NCBI GenBank assembly: GCA_009784995.1
Contig: WQXE01000093.1
Location: 1-7,080 of the forward strand
Source: Treponema sp.
GTDB taxonomy: Bacteria > Spirochaetota > Spirochaetia > Treponematales > Breznakiellaceae
Reading direction: 5' to 3'
DNA length: 7,080 bases
A model generated the notes under the pieces. It saw only the letters and a list, made by a program, of their open reading frames with translations. It had not been told where the DNA came from and searched no databases. This document shows positions 5,662 to 7,080 of the stretch, piece after piece (position 1 is the stretch's first letter; each line of letters begins with the position of its first letter). The position numbers and the translations under genes are program-made.

Positions 5662-6666
5662 ATGGGGTTTGATTTAAGTTCTATAGAAGATTATGTAGCG
5701 AATCATTTAAGATTATTCATTTTATCGGTTGCCGGCTTGGTGGTTTTTGTCGGTATCATTGCCGTTTCTGTGTTTTTTATCGCCGTAAGGGGCGCGGAAC
5801 AGACTATGGTTCCCGATGTTACAGGTAAGGAATTAACCGAAGCGCTTCTTGAACTTCAGGTAAAAGAATTATATCCGCGTCTTCAGCTTCGTTATACGGA
5901 AACTTCAAGAGATAGGGGTTATATTCTGGAACAGGAACCCCGTCCCGGAACAATAGTAAAAGCGGGCAGGCGTATCCGCCTTGTTGTAAGTCAGGGTGTT
6001 GTTGTTAACAGAGTTGAAAATTTTGTCAATCGCAATATTGATGAAGTACGTTTGGATTTAATGGCGCTTCAAACAACAGCCGGTGGTATTCCTTTATTAA
6101 CAATTAGAGAACCTATAATGTATGAATATTCATCCGAAAGACCCGGAACTATTCTTGTGCAAAAACCGATACCCGGAACTGATATTTCTGGACCATTATC
6201 TTTGGAATTTGTTGTAAGCAGGGGACGTGATAATCAGACTGTAACAGTTCCTCAATTAACAGGTTTATCAATTTCCGCCGCGCTTGAATTAATTTCCACA
6301 AGCGGAATAAATTTCCGGTTTACAACAAGAGAAAGAAGCGGAAGCGAAAGCGGTGAAACTGTAGTAACACAGGATCACGCTGCAAGTACATCAATCCCGT
6401 TAAATACTGTTGTAAATCTTATCGCTGTAACACCGCAAAATATAGCGGATAATGAAATTTTTGGTTTATTCCGTTATACGATACCCGCGAACCCGTATCC
6501 TCTTACAGTCAGACTGGAAGCCCTGCTTCCTTCCGGCGAACGTCAGCGGTTAATTACTGTTAACTACATGGGCGGCGAATTTACAGTTCCATACAAACTG
6601 CCAAGAGAAACAGTTCTTATTTTATCAATGTTAAATAGAGAGCTTTACAGGGAAACTGTTAATTAA
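5662..6666 (+). CDS. Membrane-anchored PASTA domain protein without a kinase domain
   Basis: This 334-residue single-pass membrane protein has a short cytoplasmic tail (1-17), one transmembrane helix (about 18-42, LFILSVAGLVVFVGIIAVSV...), and an outer portion in the periplasm. Three PASTA-like repeats follow. The first (about 49-112) starts MVPDVTGKELTEAL and ends in VSQG. The second (about 113-188) is more divergent but has the RPGTILVQKPIPGT core and ends in VSRG. The third (about 194-258) starts VTVPQLTGLSISAALEL. PASTA domains are known from Ser/Thr kinases and penicillin-binding proteins, where they sense peptidoglycan fragments. No kinase or transpeptidase domain is present, so this could be a stand-alone peptidoglycan sensor or scaffold (inference). 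The last 75 residues (260-334) form a separate, unrecognised, probably beta-rich domain. It is the last gene of the def-fmt string, with its own ribosome binding site. Confidence 0.9.
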   Translation: MGFDLSSIEDYVANHLRLFILSVAGLVVFVGIIAVSVFFIAVRGAEQTMVPDVTGKELTEALLELQVKELYPRLQLRYTETSRDRGYILEQEPRPGTIVKAGRRIRLVVSQGVVVNRVENFVNRNIDEVRLDLMALQTTAGGIPLLTIREPIMYEYSSERPGTILVQKPIPGTDISGPLSLEFVVSRGRDNQTVTVPQLTGLSISAALELISTSGINFRFTTRERSGSESGETVVTQDHAASTSIPLNTVVNLIAVTPQNIADNEIFGLFRYTIPANPYPLTVRLEALLPSGERQRLITVNYMGGEFTVPYKLPRETVLILSMLNRELYRETVN

Positions 6667-6705
6667 TTGGAAGGTTCATATTAGTTATTAATTCATAAAA
6701 AAGAT

Positions 6706-6725
6706 AAAAAAAATCACTTTTTTTT
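6706..6725 (+). terminator. Weak A8/T8 hairpin, possible terminator of the def operon
   Basis: A8 (6706-6713), the loop TCAC and T8 (6718-6725) can fold into an all-A:T hairpin ending in a T-tract, 39 nt after the PASTA gene stop. It lacks the GC-rich stem of a normal intrinsic terminator. The position is right, the structure weak. It would also work in the opposite direction. Confidence 0.3.
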
Positions 6726-6733
6726 CTATTTTC

Positions 6734-6759
6734 GGTCATGCAAAATGGCACTTTTGACC
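6734..6759. repeat. Inverted repeat GGTCA...TGACC with nested CAAAA/TTTTG
   Basis: GGTCA (6734-6738) pairs with TGACC (6755-6759). Inside lies a second, overlapping inverted pair, CAAAA (6741-6745) and TTTTG (6752-6756), around TGGCAC. The two pairings exclude each other in part. The element sits between the A8/T8 hairpin and the Rpn-family gene. It may be an operator, a transcript hairpin, or an element boundary. Its function is unknown. Confidence 0.35.
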
Positions 6760-6772
6760 CATATAAGAGGTA

Positions 6773-6804
6773 AATCTGCTTGTGCGGATTAATCCTTTTT
6801 TTTT
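6773..6804 (+). terminator. Hairpin plus T9 tract upstream of the Rpn gene
   Basis: AATCTGC (6773-6779), loop TTGT and GCGGATT (6784-6790) form a 7-bp stem with one G:U pair. After five bases, nine T follow (6796-6804). This resembles a weak intrinsic terminator just upstream of the ribosome binding site of the next gene. It could either insulate that gene from upstream transcription or attenuate it. The 5-nt gap before the T-tract weakens the case. Confidence 0.3.
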
Positions 6805-6808
6805 GGGT

Positions 6809-6814
6809 AAGGAG
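6809..6814 (+). promoter_or_regulatory. Ribosome binding site for the Rpn-family gene
   Basis: AAGGAG lies 6 nt upstream of the ATG at 6821. It is the best-formed Shine-Dalgarno in the window and fixes the start of this truncated gene. Confidence 0.8.
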
Positions 6815-6820
6815 CTACTC

Positions 6821-7080
6821 ATGACAAAACTTGAATATACCTTTAAGACAGACATTCTTTTTAAAATGATGTTCGTAAAAAACCCTAATTTACTAAAACA
6901 TCTTGTTTGTGAATTATTGGGAATCAAAATTGAAAGTATCGGAAAATTCGTTATTACCAATCCCGATATGCCGCCGGAAAACCTCGGAGATAAGTTTTGT
7001 AAACTGGATATTCTTATGGACATTAACGGACAGCGGGTCAATCTGGAAATCCAGGTCAGAAATAAAGGTAACTTTCCTGA
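6821..7080 (+). CDS. Rpn-family PD-(D/E)XK nuclease / putative transposase (3' partial)
   Basis: The frame opens at ATG 6821 and runs off the window after 86 complete codons. The start MTKLEYTFKTDILFKMMF, then NPNLLKHLVCELLG (21-34), and KLDILMDINGQRVNLEIQVR (61-80) fit the Rpn/TIGR01784 'PD-(D/E)XK nuclease family putative transposase' group. Asp63 and the Glu76-x-Gln78 pair match the catalytic D...ExQ/K pattern. Characterised Rpn proteins of E. coli cleave DNA and promote RecA-independent recombination. They are usually about 280-330 residues, so about two thirds is missing here. A strong AAGGAG is 6 nt upstream. This family is often multicopy in gut treponemes and clostridia (from general knowledge). 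A possible -10 (TATAAG, 6762-6767) lies upstream with a poor -35. Confidence 0.85.
   Translation, partial: MTKLEYTFKTDILFKMMFVKNPNLLKHLVCELLGIKIESIGKFVITNPDMPPENLGDKFCKLDILMDINGQRVNLEIQVRNKGNFP

Noticed and set aside
6736..7041. Minus-strand 101-codon open frame at the right end
   Set aside because: It is opposite the Rpn-family gene, whose plus frame has the catalytic motifs and a strong ribosome binding site.

Overview
The window is AT-rich bacterial chromosome that most resembles a host-associated spirochaete of the Treponema group (inference). The reasons are a TRAP transporter with a fused DctQ-DctM membrane subunit, a binding protein that appears to lack the usual substrate-binding arginine, a def-fmt-PASTA gene string, and an Rpn-type putative transposase/nuclease. 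No rRNA, tRNA or CRISPR array is visible.

Left part (1-2745, + strand): the C-terminal part of a periplasmic DctP-type binding protein, then a fused DctQM permease beginning 3 nt after the DctP stop. Together they form a secondary, ion-gradient-driven TRAP uptake system. Its upstream partner genes lie outside the window.

Middle (2748-4121): two unrecognised or weakly recognised proteins encoded divergently, with only 42 nt between their start codons. The minus-strand gene converges on dctQM with a 2-nt gap. It carries in frame a 26-bp copy of a widely dispersed intergenic-type repeat (2881-2906). The plus-strand gene may be a degenerate nucleotidyltransferase-like protein.

Right part (4174-6666, + strand): a plausible promoter whose predicted start coincides with the def start codon (a possible leaderless mRNA), then def (peptide deformylase), fmt (Met-tRNA formyltransferase, ATGA overlap with def) and a kinase-less membrane PASTA protein. 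Def and Fmt act at opposite ends of the N-formylmethionine cycle. fmt appears frameshifted in its last codons: the canonical Fmt C-terminus continues in the +1 frame to 5651, just ahead of the PASTA gene's ribosome binding site.

Right edge (6667-7080): a noncoding stretch with several inverted repeats and T-tracts, then the start of an Rpn/PD-(D/E)XK putative transposase running off the window.

I do not see a clear new multi-gene system. The best leads are the fmt frameshift, the repeat embedded in the minus-strand gene, the leaderless-type def promoter with a T9 spacer, and the arginine-less TRAP binding protein.
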